64,000 nt of DNA, from assembly GCF_030269515.1 (NCBI RefSeq), contig NZ_BSTM01000002.1, positions 124,001 to 188,000 on the forward strand. Reading direction: 5' to 3'. The translations under genes and the position numbers were made by a program. Positions 24,848-33,055 of this stretch are shown here, piece after piece. Origin of the DNA: Actinomadura sp. NBRC 104412. GTDB taxonomy: Bacteria; Actinomycetota; Actinomycetes; Streptosporangiales; Streptosporangiaceae. The notes under the pieces were generated by a model, which did no database searches, was not told the DNA's origin, and saw nothing but the letters and a program-made list of their open reading frames with translations. How positions within the stretch are numbered: position 1 is the stretch's first letter; the number at the start of each line of letters is the position of its first letter.

Positions 24848-25573
24848 ATGCCTGACATCACCGTCCCCGCAGGGGCTCAGGAGCTGCCCGCCTACCTCGC
24901 CGTCCCGGAGGGGGAGGGCCCGTGGCCGGCCGTCGTCGTCGTGTTCGAGGCGTTCGGCGTGAACGAGGACATGCGCGCCCAGGCCGACCGTCTGGCGGGC
25001 CGGGGCTATCTGGCCGTCCTTCCCGACTTCTACAACGGGGCGCCGTGGCTGCGGTGCGTCCGTTCCGCGATACGCCAGCTGTTCGCGCGGCGCGGGCCCA
25101 TGTACGACCACATCGAGGCCGCCCGCGCCTGGCTCGCCGCCCGGGACGACTGCACGGGACGGGTGGGCGTGATCGGCTTCTGCATGGGCGGCGGGTTCGC
25201 CCTGGTGGCCGCCGCCAAGTACGACTTCCAGGCCGCCTCGGTGAACTACGGCATGCTGCCCCGCGCGCTGCCCGAAGCGCTGGAGGGCGCCTGCCCCGTC
25301 GTCGCGAGCTACGGCGGCCGCGACCGCTCGCTCCGGCGCGCCGCGGCCAAGCTCGACCGCGCCCTGACCGAGCTGGACGTGCCGCACGATGTGAAGGAGT
25401 ACCCGGACGCGGGGCACAGCTTCCTCACCGGCAGCCGCACTCCGGCGCCGATGAGCCTCCTGTCCAAGGTCGTCATGGGGCACGGTCAGGGCCGTGACGC
25501 CGCCCCCGAGGCTTGGGAGCGCATCTTCGCCTTCTTCGACACCCATCTCGCCAAGAACGGATCTACAACGTAA
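24848..25573 (+). CDS. dienelactone hydrolase family protein
   Basis: 241 residues, alpha/beta hydrolase of the DLH type. The nucleophile is C112 in the elbow GFCMGGGF, with the family Glu in VVVFEAFGVNED (E34) and the catalytic His in EYPDAGHSFLTG. The Asp of the triad fits SYGGRDRSLR. Dienelactone hydrolases open lactones in chloroaromatic catabolism, but many members act on other esters. It stands alone; no chlorocatechol genes are nearby. The ATG at 24848 is preferred to an upstream frame extension because residues from MPDITVPAG match the domain start. Confidence 0.87.
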   Translation: MPDITVPAGAQELPAYLAVPEGEGPWPAVVVVFEAFGVNEDMRAQADRLAGRGYLAVLPDFYNGAPWLRCVRSAIRQLFARRGPMYDHIEAARAWLAARDDCTGRVGVIGFCMGGGFALVAAAKYDFQAASVNYGMLPRALPEALEGACPVVASYGGRDRSLRRAAAKLDRALTELDVPHDVKEYPDAGHSFLTGSRTPAPMSLLSKVVMGHGQGRDAAPEAWERIFAFFDTHLAKNGSTT

Positions 25574-25608
25574 AGGCCACGGCCTCGGCGCCCCGGCACG
25601 GCCGCCGC

Positions 25609-26004
25609 TCAGGACCCGGCCAGGACGGCCTGGGTCTGGGTGACCTGGGCGATCCGGCGTTCGGCGTCGTCGTACAGATCCGTCTGGACGACGAGGAAGC
25701 GGCGGCCGGTGTGCAGGGGCCGGGCGATGCCGCGGACGGTCCCCGAGCGCACGCCGCGGAAGAAGTTGGTCTTGGACTCCACGGTGGTGGTGCTCGCGCC
25801 TTCGGGGAGGTTGAGGAACGCGCAGACGGCGCCGAGGCTGTCGGCGAGCGCCATCAGGGCGCCGCCGTGCATCGTCCCGCCCGCGGTGCAGCGGCCGGGT
25901 GCCCAGGCCAGCCGCCCCGTGACCTCGCCGGGCGCGGCGGCGTCGATCTCCACGCCCAGCGTGCGGGCGAACGGCATGGCGTCGAGGAGCTGGTCCGTCG
26001 TCAT
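25609..26004 (-). CDS. PaaI-family hotdog thioesterase
   Basis: 131 residues, a single hotdog fold. The catalytic loop GGTMHGGALMALADSLGAVCAFLN carries the His-Gly-Gly and the Asp of the PaaI/YbdB family, and STTTVESKTNFFRGVRSGTVRG is the substrate strand. These enzymes release free acids from aromatic or medium-chain acyl-CoA. It is divergent from an MmyB-type regulator 119 bp away. Many acyl-CoA enzymes in this window could supply the substrate. Confidence 0.88.
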   Translation of the reverse strand: MTTDQLLDAMPFARTLGVEIDAAAPGEVTGRLAWAPGRCTAGGTMHGGALMALADSLGAVCAFLNLPEGASTTTVESKTNFFRGVRSGTVRGIARPLHTGRRFLVVQTDLYDDAERRIAQVTQTQAVLAGS

Positions 26005-26123
26005 CTCGGTCCCTCTCGCGTGTCGGGTTCTCCTGGCGGGTCACCCTGCCCGGGGTGTGCGGGTCCGGTCCATGACGTGGGAGGTAATCGCCGCCATGAC
26101 ATCGGCTGGATACCGTCGGGGGC

Positions 26124-26933
26124 GTGACGACGATGACGACCTCGCTGAGTGACGTGCGGCCGGTCGGGGAGCAGTTGCGGGCCTGGCGGCAGAGGCGCCG
26201 GCTGAGCCAGCTTGAGCTGGCCTCCGACGCCGGTGTCTCGACGCGGCATCTGAGCTTCGTGGAGACGGGGCGGTCCTCGCCGAGCCGGGAGATGGTGCTG
26301 CGGCTGTCGGAGCACCTGGACGTGCCGCTGCGCGATCGCAATCTGCTGCTGGTGGCGGCCGGGTTCGCGCCGGTGTACTCCGAGACCTCGATCGAGGAGC
26401 CGCGGATGGATTCGGTGCGGGAGGCGCTGCGCCAGGTGCTGCGGGGCCACGAGCCCTTCCCGGCGGTCGTGGTGGACCGGTTCTGGAACCTGATCGAGGC
26501 CAACGCGGCGGCCGCGCTGTTCATGGAGGGGGCGCCGCCGGAGCTGCTGGAGCCGCCGCTGAACGTGCTGAGGCTCAGCATGCATCCGGAGGGCATGGCG
26601 CGGAACATCCTCAATCTGGCGGAGTGGCGCGCGCACATGATCGACCGGGTGCGTCGTCATGTGGCGCTGACCGCGGACCCGGCGCTGGCACAGCTGTACC
26701 GGGAGCTGCGCGAGTACCCGGAGCCGGTGGAGGGGCCCGCGCCGCCGCCGTCCGGCGGGGAGGTGGTGGTGCCGCTGCGGATCCGGTCGGGGGATGCCGA
26801 GCTGTCGTTCTTCAGCACGATCGCCACGTTCGGCACACCCGTGGACATCACGGTGGCGGAGCTGGCGATCGAGGCGTTCTATCCCGCGGACGCGGCCACG
26901 ACGAGGTTCCTGAAGGAGCGCGGCGGCTGGTGA
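26124..26933 (+). CDS. XRE family regulator with MmyB-like ligand domain
   Basis: 269 residues. The helix-turn-helix is at 17-70 (LRAWRQRRRLSQLELASDAG, then TRHLSFVETGRSSPSREMVL). The remainder is the MmyB-like PAS-related domain (VVDRFWNLIEANAAAALF, LNVLRLSMHPEGMARNILN), which binds fatty acids in a known structure. Such regulators often sit beside a dehydrogenase they control; here the divergent neighbour is a thioesterase and the convergent one a flavohaemoglobin. GTG 26124 follows TACCGT (26111-26116) by 7 nt with no ribosome site, so the mRNA is probably leaderless. Confidence 0.9.
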   Translation: MTTMTTSLSDVRPVGEQLRAWRQRRRLSQLELASDAGVSTRHLSFVETGRSSPSREMVLRLSEHLDVPLRDRNLLLVAAGFAPVYSETSIEEPRMDSVREALRQVLRGHEPFPAVVVDRFWNLIEANAAAALFMEGAPPELLEPPLNVLRLSMHPEGMARNILNLAEWRAHMIDRVRRHVALTADPALAQLYRELREYPEPVEGPAPPPSGGEVVVPLRIRSGDAELSFFSTIATFGTPVDITVAELAIEAFYPADAATTRFLKERGGW

Positions 26934-26951
26934 GCGGCGGTGGGCGGCCCG

Positions 26952-28067
26952 TCATGGGGGCTCGATCGGGTCGTGGTGGACGTGCTCGGGCGGGACGCCG
27001 AGGTCGCTCAGGACGCCGGCGGCGGTCCTGACCATCCCGGCGGGACCGGCGAGGTAGACCTCGTGGCGGCGGGGGTCGGCGAACCGGCCGAGCACGTCGG
27101 GCAGGCCGCCGCGGATCCCCGGGTAGCCGGGGTCGTCGGAGATGACGGGGGTCACCTGGAGCCGGGGCCAGGCTGCGGCGAGCGCCCGCAGGGAGTCGAT
27201 GTCGTACAGGCCGTCCTGGGTGCGGGCGCCGACGAGGAGGTGGACGGAGCGGTCGCGGGCGGAGGTGGCGGCCTGCTCGGCGATGGCCTTGAGGGGAGCG
27301 AGGCCGGTGCCGCCCGCGACCAGGAGGAGGTCGCGGCCGCCGGTGCCGCCGAGGGTCATGGTGCCGTCCGCGGAGCCGAGCAGGACGGTGTCGCCCGGCG
27401 TGGTGTGGCGGACCAGCGTCCCGCTCACCCAGCCGCCGGGGACGGCCCGTACGTGGAGGTGGAGGGTGCCGTCGGGGCGGGGCGCGCCGGCGGGCGAGTA
27501 GGGCCGCCACACCCTGGCCCAGCGTCGGACCTGGACGGGGACGTACTGGCCCGGTTCGTACGGCAGGGGGCGGTCCGGGCGGAGGGTGAGCACGGCCAGG
27601 TCGGCGGCGCGGCGGTCGTGGGCGGTGACCTCGGCGACCCACCAGGCCGGTGCGAGGGCCGCGTCGCGTTCGGCGGCGGCGATCATCAGCTGGGAGGCGG
27701 ACCGGTACGCGATCGTCCAGGCGGTCTCGGTCTCGGCCGTCCAGGCGGTCCCGCCGAACCTGCGCAGCGTCGCGATGAGGGCCGCGCCCATGAGGGGGTA
27801 GTGCTCGGGCAGCACGCCGAACTTGCGGTGGCAGCGGCCGAGTCGGGCGAGCGTGCGGTCCAGCGCGGCGGGGTCGTCCAGGCTGCCGACGATCGCGATG
27901 AGGGCGCGGAACATGCGGTCGCGCTGCCGGTCCATGGCGGGCGGGAACAGGTCCCGCAGCCGGGGGTCGGAGGCGAACAGCCGGCCGTAGAAATAGCCGG
28001 CCGCCTTCTGTGCGACGGGTTCGATCCAGTCGAGGCTTTCTTTCGCGACGCGCGCTTCCCATGGCAT
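26952..28067 (-). CDS. flavohaemoglobin-type protein (globin plus FAD/NAD reductase)
   Basis: 371 residues. The globin domain fills about 1-125, with HRKFGVLPEHYPLMGAAL carrying the proximal His. The FAD domain follows (YEPGQYVPV and the Arg-Tyr-Ser motif in WRPYSPAGAPR), then the NAD domain with LLVAGGTGLAPLKAI and a C-terminal VYLAGPAGMVRTAAG. This is the layout of Hmp, which detoxifies nitric oxide to nitrate. It is shorter than enteric Hmp (about 396 residues), mainly in the globin N-terminus; ATG 28067 is the first good start. A leader hairpin and inverted repeats lie just upstream. Confidence 0.9.
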   Translation of the reverse strand: MPWEARVAKESLDWIEPVAQKAAGYFYGRLFASDPRLRDLFPPAMDRQRDRMFRALIAIVGSLDDPAALDRTLARLGRCHRKFGVLPEHYPLMGAALIATLRRFGGTAWTAETETAWTIAYRSASQLMIAAAERDAALAPAWWVAEVTAHDRRAADLAVLTLRPDRPLPYEPGQYVPVQVRRWARVWRPYSPAGAPRPDGTLHLHVRAVPGGWVSGTLVRHTTPGDTVLLGSADGTMTLGGTGGRDLLLVAGGTGLAPLKAIAEQAATSARDRSVHLLVGARTQDGLYDIDSLRALAAAWPRLQVTPVISDDPGYPGIRGGLPDVLGRFADPRRHEVYLAGPAGMVRTAAGVLSDLGVPPEHVHHDPIEPP

Positions 28068-28538
28068 AGGCCAGCCGCCTTCTCAGCCGTCGGGTACGGC
28101 GCCGGAACTCCCGGCGCCCTTGACAGTCCCCCGTGCTGTCCGGCTTTGTGAGAGTTTCGCATCGGGAGCCGCGGTCCTCAACCGGTTCGGGGCAGGTGGC
28201 GCGGCCGGGCGGCGTTCCGTACGCCTTTACGAATTTCGCTGGATTTCTGGTTACTCGTCGGGGGTACAGATACTTGTCGGTATCGATCGGAATCGCCCGA
28301 ATGATTGTGGAAGGTCGGGGGAATTCCTCCCGGTATCGGCAGTTTTGCATGGCGTACGGGTGCGTGCCGGCGATGATCTTTCGCCTTCGGCGGTGGAAAA
28401 ATCTCTACCCGGGCGGTGCGGGCTCGACGTCGGCCCCCGCCCGCCCGTCCAAGGCGGATCCGCTCCCTTCACCCTGCGCGACGGGGGTCCATGCGGCAAG
28501 CTGGCCGAGGGGGGAGGCGCACTACGGGAGGGATAAGC
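28068..28538. promoter_or_regulatory. 471-bp divergent intergenic region with several inverted repeats
   Basis: No gene is supported here. Base composition is lower in GC than the flanks, mostly between 28220 and 28410. Visible structure: GGCGCCGG (28098-28105) with CCGGCGCC (28111-28118), a perfect hairpin in the flavohaemoglobin leader; GACAG (28122-28126) with CTGTC (28136-28140), an operator-like repeat; and GGGGAATTCCTCCC around 28318-28331, partly palindromic. The region must hold promoters for the flavohaemoglobin gene (minus) and the PuuD-type gene (plus). Confidence 0.45.
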
Positions 28539-29291
28539 ATGCGAGAGGCCACCCTGGGGGCGCCGGGCGATCCCGGCGGCACCGCCAACGCTCCACCGCT
28601 CATCGGCATCACCGCCTACCTCGAACCGGCCCGCTGGGGCGTGTGGGTACGGGAGGCGGCCCTGCTGCCCGCCCCGTATGTGCGCGCGGTGGAGCGGTCC
28701 GGGGGCGTCCCCGTGCTGGTGCCGCCGCTGGCGGGCCTGGGCGGGACGCGGACCCTGCTGCACGGGCTCGACGGGATCGTGTTCGCCGGCGGCGGCGACG
28801 TGGACCCGCGGCTGTACGGGGCCGAGCGGCACGCCGAGACCGGCCCGCCGCAGCCGCACCGCGACCGGTTCGAACTGGCGCTGGTCCGTGCCGTGGTGGA
28901 CGCCGACCTGCCGTTCCTGGCGATCTGCCGTGGGATGCAGGTGCTGAACGTGGCGCGCGGCGGCGCGCTCGTCCAGCATCTGCCGGAGGCGGTCGGGCAC
29001 GAGCGGCACGCCCCGGCGGCCGGGACGATCGGACGGCACCGGGTGCAGATCAGCGAGACCAGCGTCCTGGGCAAGATCCTGGGCGAGGCGGCCGAGGTGC
29101 CCACGTACCACCACCAGGCGGTCGGCAGGCTCGGCAAGGGCCTGACCGCCGTGGCCTGGGCCGACGACCAGGTCGTCGAGGGAGTGGAGCTCCAGGGGCA
29201 CCGGTTCGGCCTGGGCGTCCAGTGGCACCCCGAGGAGGACGACGACCGGCGCCTGTTCGAGGCACTGGTCGCCGAGGCCGGGGGCGGCTGA
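28539..29291 (+). CDS. gamma-glutamyl-gamma-aminobutyrate hydrolase family protein (PuuD type)
   Basis: 250 residues, class I glutamine amidotransferase fold. [16 protein letters not shown], the nucleophile elbow [15 protein letters not shown] with the catalytic Cys, the signature YHHQAV and the closing QWHPEEDDD with His and Glu are all intact. PuuD releases GABA from gamma-glutamyl-GABA in putrescine breakdown; homologues also process gamma-glutamylated amines in polyamine and ethanolamine catabolism. No other puu gene is beside it. ATG 28539 has GGGAGGGA upstream; the frame runs further upstream without a better start. Confidence 0.88.
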   Translation: MREATLGAPGDPGGTANAPPLIGITAYLEPARWGVWVREAALLPAPYVRAVERSGGVPVLVPPLAGLGGTRTLLHGLDGIVFAGGGDVDPRLYGAERHAETGPPQPHRDRFELALVRAVVDADLPFLAICRGMQVLNVARGGALVQHLPEAVGHERHAPAAGTIGRHRVQISETSVLGKILGEAAEVPTYHHQAVGRLGKGLTAVAWADDQVVEGVELQGHRFGLGVQWHPEEDDDRRLFEALVAEAGGG

Positions 29292-29346
29292 GCCACTGGA
29301 GCGCCCTGTGCGACGATGGCGCCCCCGAGGGGAGCGGAGGTGCTGC

Positions 29347-30174
29347 GTGACACAGGAGAGGACCGACCAGGACGGCCGGAACGCGGACGGGTACGGCCGA
29401 TACGAGCGGCTGAGGATCGACTGGGCGGCGCCAGGGGTGCTGCGGATCACGCTGAGCGCCCCAGGGCGGCTGAACGCCGTCGACGCCGCCGCGCACGGCG
29501 AACTGGCCGCGATCTGGCGGGACGTGGACGCCGACGACGCGGTGCGCGCTGTGCTGGTGCGCGGTGAGGGGACGGCGTTCTCGGCCGGGGGCGACCTGGC
29601 CATGGTCGAGGAGATGCTGGACAGCCACGCCGCCCGCACCCGGATCATGCGCGAGGCCCGCGACATCGTGATGAACCTGATCGGCTGCTCCAAGCCGGTG
29701 GTCAGCGCGATCCAGGGCCCGGCGGTGGGCGCGGGCCTGGCGGTGGCGCTGCTGGCCGACATCTCGGTCGCGGGACGCACCGCCAAGATCATCGACGGGC
29801 ACACCAGGCTGGGCGTGGCCGCGGGCGACCACGCCGCGATCATCTGGCCGCTGCTGTGCGGCATGGCCAAGGCCAAGTACTACCTGATGCTCTGCGACAC
29901 CCTCAGCGGCGCCGAGGCCGAGCGGATCGGCCTGGTCAGCCTGTGCGTGGACGACGAGGAGGTGCACGAGCGCGCCCTGGAGGTCGCCGGGCGCCTGGCC
30001 GCGGGCGCGGCCGAGGCGATCCGCAACACCAAGCACGCGCTCAACAACTGGCTGCGGCTGGCCGGTCCCACCTTCGACGCGTCCCTGGCCCTGGAGTTCC
30101 TGGGCTTCACCGGGCCGGACGCGCGGGAGGGCGTCACCGCGATCCGCGAGAAGCGCCCGCCCAAGTTCACCTGA
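29347..30174 (+). CDS. enoyl-CoA hydratase/isomerase family protein
   Basis: 275 residues of the crotonase fold. The oxyanion-hole strands are [20 protein letters not shown] and [25 protein letters not shown]. The classical hydratase glutamates are not obvious: the second-site region reads [20 protein letters not shown], with Asp at the position before His. The protein may be an isomerase or hydrolase rather than a hydratase. GTG 29347 has GGAGCGGAGG close upstream. It follows the PuuD-type gene by 55 bp and may be co-transcribed. Confidence 0.86.
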   Translation: MTQERTDQDGRNADGYGRYERLRIDWAAPGVLRITLSAPGRLNAVDAAAHGELAAIWRDVDADDAVRAVLVRGEGTAFSAGGDLAMVEEMLDSHAARTRIMREARDIVMNLIGCSKPVVSAIQGPAVGAGLAVALLADISVAGRTAKIIDGHTRLGVAAGDHAAIIWPLLCGMAKAKYYLMLCDTLSGAEAERIGLVSLCVDDEEVHERALEVAGRLAAGAAEAIRNTKHALNNWLRLAGPTFDASLALEFLGFTGPDAREGVTAIREKRPPKFT

Positions 30175-30236
30175 CCCGGCGTAGCACCCGAGGTAAGTGC
30201 TGCGCTGACGCAGGCCGCCGGGTCCGGGCGGGGCGG

Positions 30237-30815
30237 TCAGCCCCGTCCCGTGGCCGTGCCGAGATAGCGCGTGACCATGTCGGCGATGAACCGGGCGACC
30301 CGCTCGGGCGGCTCGGACGGCAGCACGATGTGGCTCATCGTCAGCCGGACCGCCGCGTCGGCGATCGTGGCCAGCTCCACGCGCTCCACCTGCGGCCACT
30401 GCCGCATCGCGTGCTCGACGATGCGGGCGCTGGCGGTGAACAGCACCGGCTCGGCCTTGGTGGTCAGCAGCGGCAGCAGCTCGTCCCCGCCCGCGCCGGT
30501 CAGCACCGCCTTCTTGATCGGATCGTCGGCGGAGGTCTCCAGCGTGAACAGCACCGCCGCCTCCACCGCCGTGTGCAGGTCGTCGTGCTCGGACAGCAGC
30601 CGGTTGATGCCCTCCAGGTAGCGGTCGTTGTCGCGCAGCACCACCGCCTGCGCCAGCCCCCACTTGTCGCCGAACTCGTTGTAGACGGTCTGCCTGCTCA
30701 CCCCCACGGCGGCGGCGACGTCCCGCATCCGGACGCCTCGGTAACCGCGCTGCACCAGCAGCTCGGCCGCGGCGTCCAGCAGGGCCTCGCGGTGCGAGGG
30801 TCGGGCGGCTGTCAT
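30237..30815 (-). CDS. TetR/AcrR family transcriptional regulator
   Basis: 192 residues. HTH: REALLDAAAELLVQRGYRGV, MRDVAAAVGVSRQTVYNEFGDKWGLAQAVV. The C-terminal part (DDLHTAVEAAVLFTLETSAD and the ending VARFIADMVTRYLGTATG) is an actinobacterial TetR type without an assigned ligand. It is convergent with the enoyl-CoA hydratase. A perfect 18-bp palindrome lies 32 bp upstream of the start and is a likely autoregulatory site. Confidence 0.88.
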   Translation of the reverse strand: MTAARPSHREALLDAAAELLVQRGYRGVRMRDVAAAVGVSRQTVYNEFGDKWGLAQAVVLRDNDRYLEGINRLLSEHDDLHTAVEAAVLFTLETSADDPIKKAVLTGAGGDELLPLLTTKAEPVLFTASARIVEHAMRQWPQVERVELATIADAAVRLTMSHIVLPSEPPERVARFIADMVTRYLGTATGRG

Positions 30816-30846
30816 CGGCGTTTCCTCCAGTGTCGGGGCTGGAAGG

Positions 30847-30864
30847 CGGGTTCCGCGGAACCCG
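30847..30864. promoter_or_regulatory. perfect palindrome upstream of the TetR gene
   Basis: CGGGTTCCGCGGAACCCG is a perfect 9+9 palindrome, 32-49 bp upstream of the TetR gene start (30815, minus strand). Position and symmetry fit a TetR autoregulatory operator. Confidence 0.45.
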
Positions 30865-30962
30865 GGCGGCGGTGCACATTATCCTCCGCGCGCCGCCTTC
30901 GGGCATCGGCCGAACGTGCCGTTCGCCCGCGGCCGGGCGGAATGATCGATATAGTTCCGGCA

Positions 30963-31039
30963 GGCATGGCCGTAGCGCAGAGGTCGTCGCGCCTTGCAGC
31001 AGGCTGGAGGACGTCGGTTCGAATCCGACCGGCCTTGCC
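30963..31039 (+). tRNA. tRNA-like element, unusual or degenerate
   Basis: A perfect T arm is present: GTCGG (31013-31017), loop TTCGAAT, CCGAC (31025-31029). The acceptor stem pairs ATGGCCG (30966-30972) with CGGCCTT (31030-31036) with one T-T mismatch, and pairing continues outward by GGC (30963-30965) with GCC (31037-31039). A D arm GCGC (30975-30978) / GCGC (30989-30992) with a GG-containing loop follows T-A at positions 8-9. Only 20 nt lie between the D and T stems, instead of about 23, and no 5-bp anticodon stem with a 7-nt loop forms. The best alternative is GCCT/AGGC around TGCAGC, which would show GCA (Cys). No CCA is encoded. It may be a pseudo-tRNA or a non-canonical tRNA. Confidence 0.45.
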
Positions 31040-31090
31040 GTACACTTCCGCCGGATCGCCGCGGCGAGAACGCTTTCGAGGGGGGCGCCC

Positions 31091-32812
31091 TTGCCGCAGG
31101 GGAACATCGCCGCCGGGTCCCGTCCGAGCCGGCTGGCGCGGCTTCGGCGGATCCGCCGGTACGCGGTCCCGCGCTGGATGATCGAGCGGGCGACCGAGCG
31201 CCGCCTGGCCGGAGACTGGCGCGGAGCCTGCGCCGCCGCCGCGGTGGACGTCACCTTCGACCTGGACGACATCGCCGCGCGGTACGGCACCGGGGTGGCG
31301 GCCGCCGTGGAGGACGACCTGCTCCACCTGGCCCCCGACCTGGTGCGCTGGCACGCCCCCAGGGTCGGCCCCTCGGGCACCACCCTGCAGCCGGGGACGG
31401 CGCTGATCCTCAACCACTACGGCGAGCACGGGCTGGAGGGCAGGACCGCCCCACGCCTGTACCTCACCGCCCATCCTTGGCTGTTCCAGGCGTCGCAGCG
31501 CCTCACCCTGCACTTCGCCCCGGTCGAGATGCGGGACGCCGTCCACCTGTGCAACGACTACCCCTTCAACCAGTTCTGGCGCGGCATCTTCCAGTCCTGG
31601 GCCCGGGCCAGGCACCTGTGGGACGTCCGCCGCGCGCACGAGCTGAGGACGCGCTGCGGCGGCGACGACGAGCGCGCCCCGTTCCTCGAGCCCGATGGCA
31701 CGCCGCGCGCCGCCGCGAAGCTGCCCACGTCCGACCCCGGTGCCGGCGACCCGGTCGGGCACACGGAGTGGGTCACGATGCTGCACGAGCGCGGCGAGGT
31801 CGAGGCGGCCTTCAAGGCGGCGGGCATCGAGCTGGAGCCCGAGTCGGCCGAATACCGGCGGTACAACCAGATCGGCGCGCTGGACAGGCTCGCCCGGATG
31901 CCGCTGGCCCTGACCCGGCTCGAACCGGAGCTGCGGCGCCAGCCCGCCCGCTTCGCGGTCCCCTGCGGGGTGTTCTCCACCCTCCTGCTCGAACACGACG
32001 GCGACCGCGGCGTGCGCGCCGAGATGGGGCCGATGCCCGTCGGGGAGTACACCGAACCGGTGCTCGCGGAGGCACGCTGGCAGCGTCTTCCCGACATCGA
32101 CCTGCTGCGCGACGGCCGCATCCCGCCCGAATGGCTGCACCCGCTCGTCCACGACGCGCTGTGCCCGGCACGGCCGTCCAGCGGCCACGGACCGCCGGGT
32201 CCCGAGCGGCCCGAGCCGGTACGGGTGCGCTGCCGGGGCGACTGGCACGAGGTCGCCTTCGAGGGCGGAGCCCTGCGGCTGCCGCACAGCGCCGAGGAGC
32301 GGGAGCGCGAGGAGGCGCTGGCGGCGCTGGGCGGAGAGGTCGCCGGGTGCTTCGCCGTCCAGAAGGCGTGGCGGACGGGCGCCGGCCGGCTGCCCAAGGC
32401 CCTGCGCGACCAGCGCCGCGACCTGTTCGACCGCGCCCACCACGGCGACACCCCCGGCGTGCTGCGGCTGCTCGACCTGGGCATGGACCCGCGCGTCCGC
32501 GACGAGAACGGACGGACGCTGCTGCACGAGCTGCACATGCTCGACCACGAGGTGCTGCTGCCCCGGCTCCTGGCGGCGGGCCTGGACGTCGACACCCCTG
32601 ACGTCGCCGGCGCCACCGCCCTGCACCGGGCCGTCGAGCTGGACGGCTCCGTCGCGCTGGTCAGGGCGCTGCTGGACGCGGGCGCCCGCATCGACCTGTT
32701 CGACGCGGAGGAGACCACGATCCTGCGCCTGATGTACCGCGCCGGCCGCAAGGACCTGGGGTTCCTCGAGGAGCGGATCGCCGAGGAGCACCCCGAGCTG
32801 CTCGACTACTGA
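31091..32812 (+). CDS. ankyrin repeat protein with large uncharacterised N-terminal domain
   Basis: 573 residues from the TTG at 31091, which has GAGGGGG 6 nt upstream; the frame is open further 5' across the tRNA-like element, which argues against an earlier start. Residues ~1-450 contain no domain I recognise; they include NHYGEHGLEGRTAPRLYLTA and DAVHLCNDYPFNQFWRGIFQ. The C-terminal ~130 residues hold ankyrin repeats: DLFDRAHHGDTPGVLRLLDL, DENGRTLLHELHML, DVAGATALHRAVELDGSVAL. Similar proteins occur widely in Streptomyces relatives as ankyrin proteins of unknown role. No signal peptide or membrane segment is seen. Confidence 0.72.
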   Translation: MPQGNIAAGSRPSRLARLRRIRRYAVPRWMIERATERRLAGDWRGACAAAAVDVTFDLDDIAARYGTGVAAAVEDDLLHLAPDLVRWHAPRVGPSGTTLQPGTALILNHYGEHGLEGRTAPRLYLTAHPWLFQASQRLTLHFAPVEMRDAVHLCNDYPFNQFWRGIFQSWARARHLWDVRRAHELRTRCGGDDERAPFLEPDGTPRAAAKLPTSDPGAGDPVGHTEWVTMLHERGEVEAAFKAAGIELEPESAEYRRYNQIGALDRLARMPLALTRLEPELRRQPARFAVPCGVFSTLLLEHDGDRGVRAEMGPMPVGEYTEPVLAEARWQRLPDIDLLRDGRIPPEWLHPLVHDALCPARPSSGHGPPGPERPEPVRVRCRGDWHEVAFEGGALRLPHSAEEREREEALAALGGEVAGCFAVQKAWRTGAGRLPKALRDQRRDLFDRAHHGDTPGVLRLLDLGMDPRVRDENGRTLLHELHMLDHEVLLPRLLAAGLDVDTPDVAGATALHRAVELDGSVALVRALLDAGARIDLFDAEETTILRLMYRAGRKDLGFLEERIAEEHPELLDY

Positions 32813-32982
32813 GCCCGCTACGGGCCCCCGCCCGCCTCCCGGCGTGATGATCACGTTCGGATCGCACGCCCTTGTTCGATCTTGTTCGGGTTCGCGCGCC
32901 GCGACCCGGGCCTGCGGACGGGCCCGGCCGCCGGGCGGCGTTGTGCCCGGCCACAGGGCTCGCGGGGAACTACGGGGTTCCG

Positions 32983-33035
32983 TTGACGCGGGACGGGCGC
33001 GATTCCTAGGGTGATCTCGTACCGACCGGTTGGTA
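32983..33035 (+). promoter_or_regulatory. promoter and TetR-type operator of the tandem acyl-CoA dehydrogenase operon
   Basis: -35 TTGACG (32983-32988), 18-bp spacer, -10 TAGGGT (33007-33012). The predicted transcript start at about 33019 abuts TACCGACCGGTTGGTA (33020-33035), an 8+8 inverted repeat with one mismatch. Placement at +1 suggests repression by a TetR-family protein. A ribosome site GGAGG follows at 33041-33045 before GTG 33056. Confidence 0.65.
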
Positions 33036-33055
33036 TGTGTGGAGGTTGGCCCCCC

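Noticed and set aside
28120..28536. Open frames in the spacer before the PuuD-type gene
   Set aside because: No ribosome site or domain; composition does not show the strong third-position GC of real genes here.
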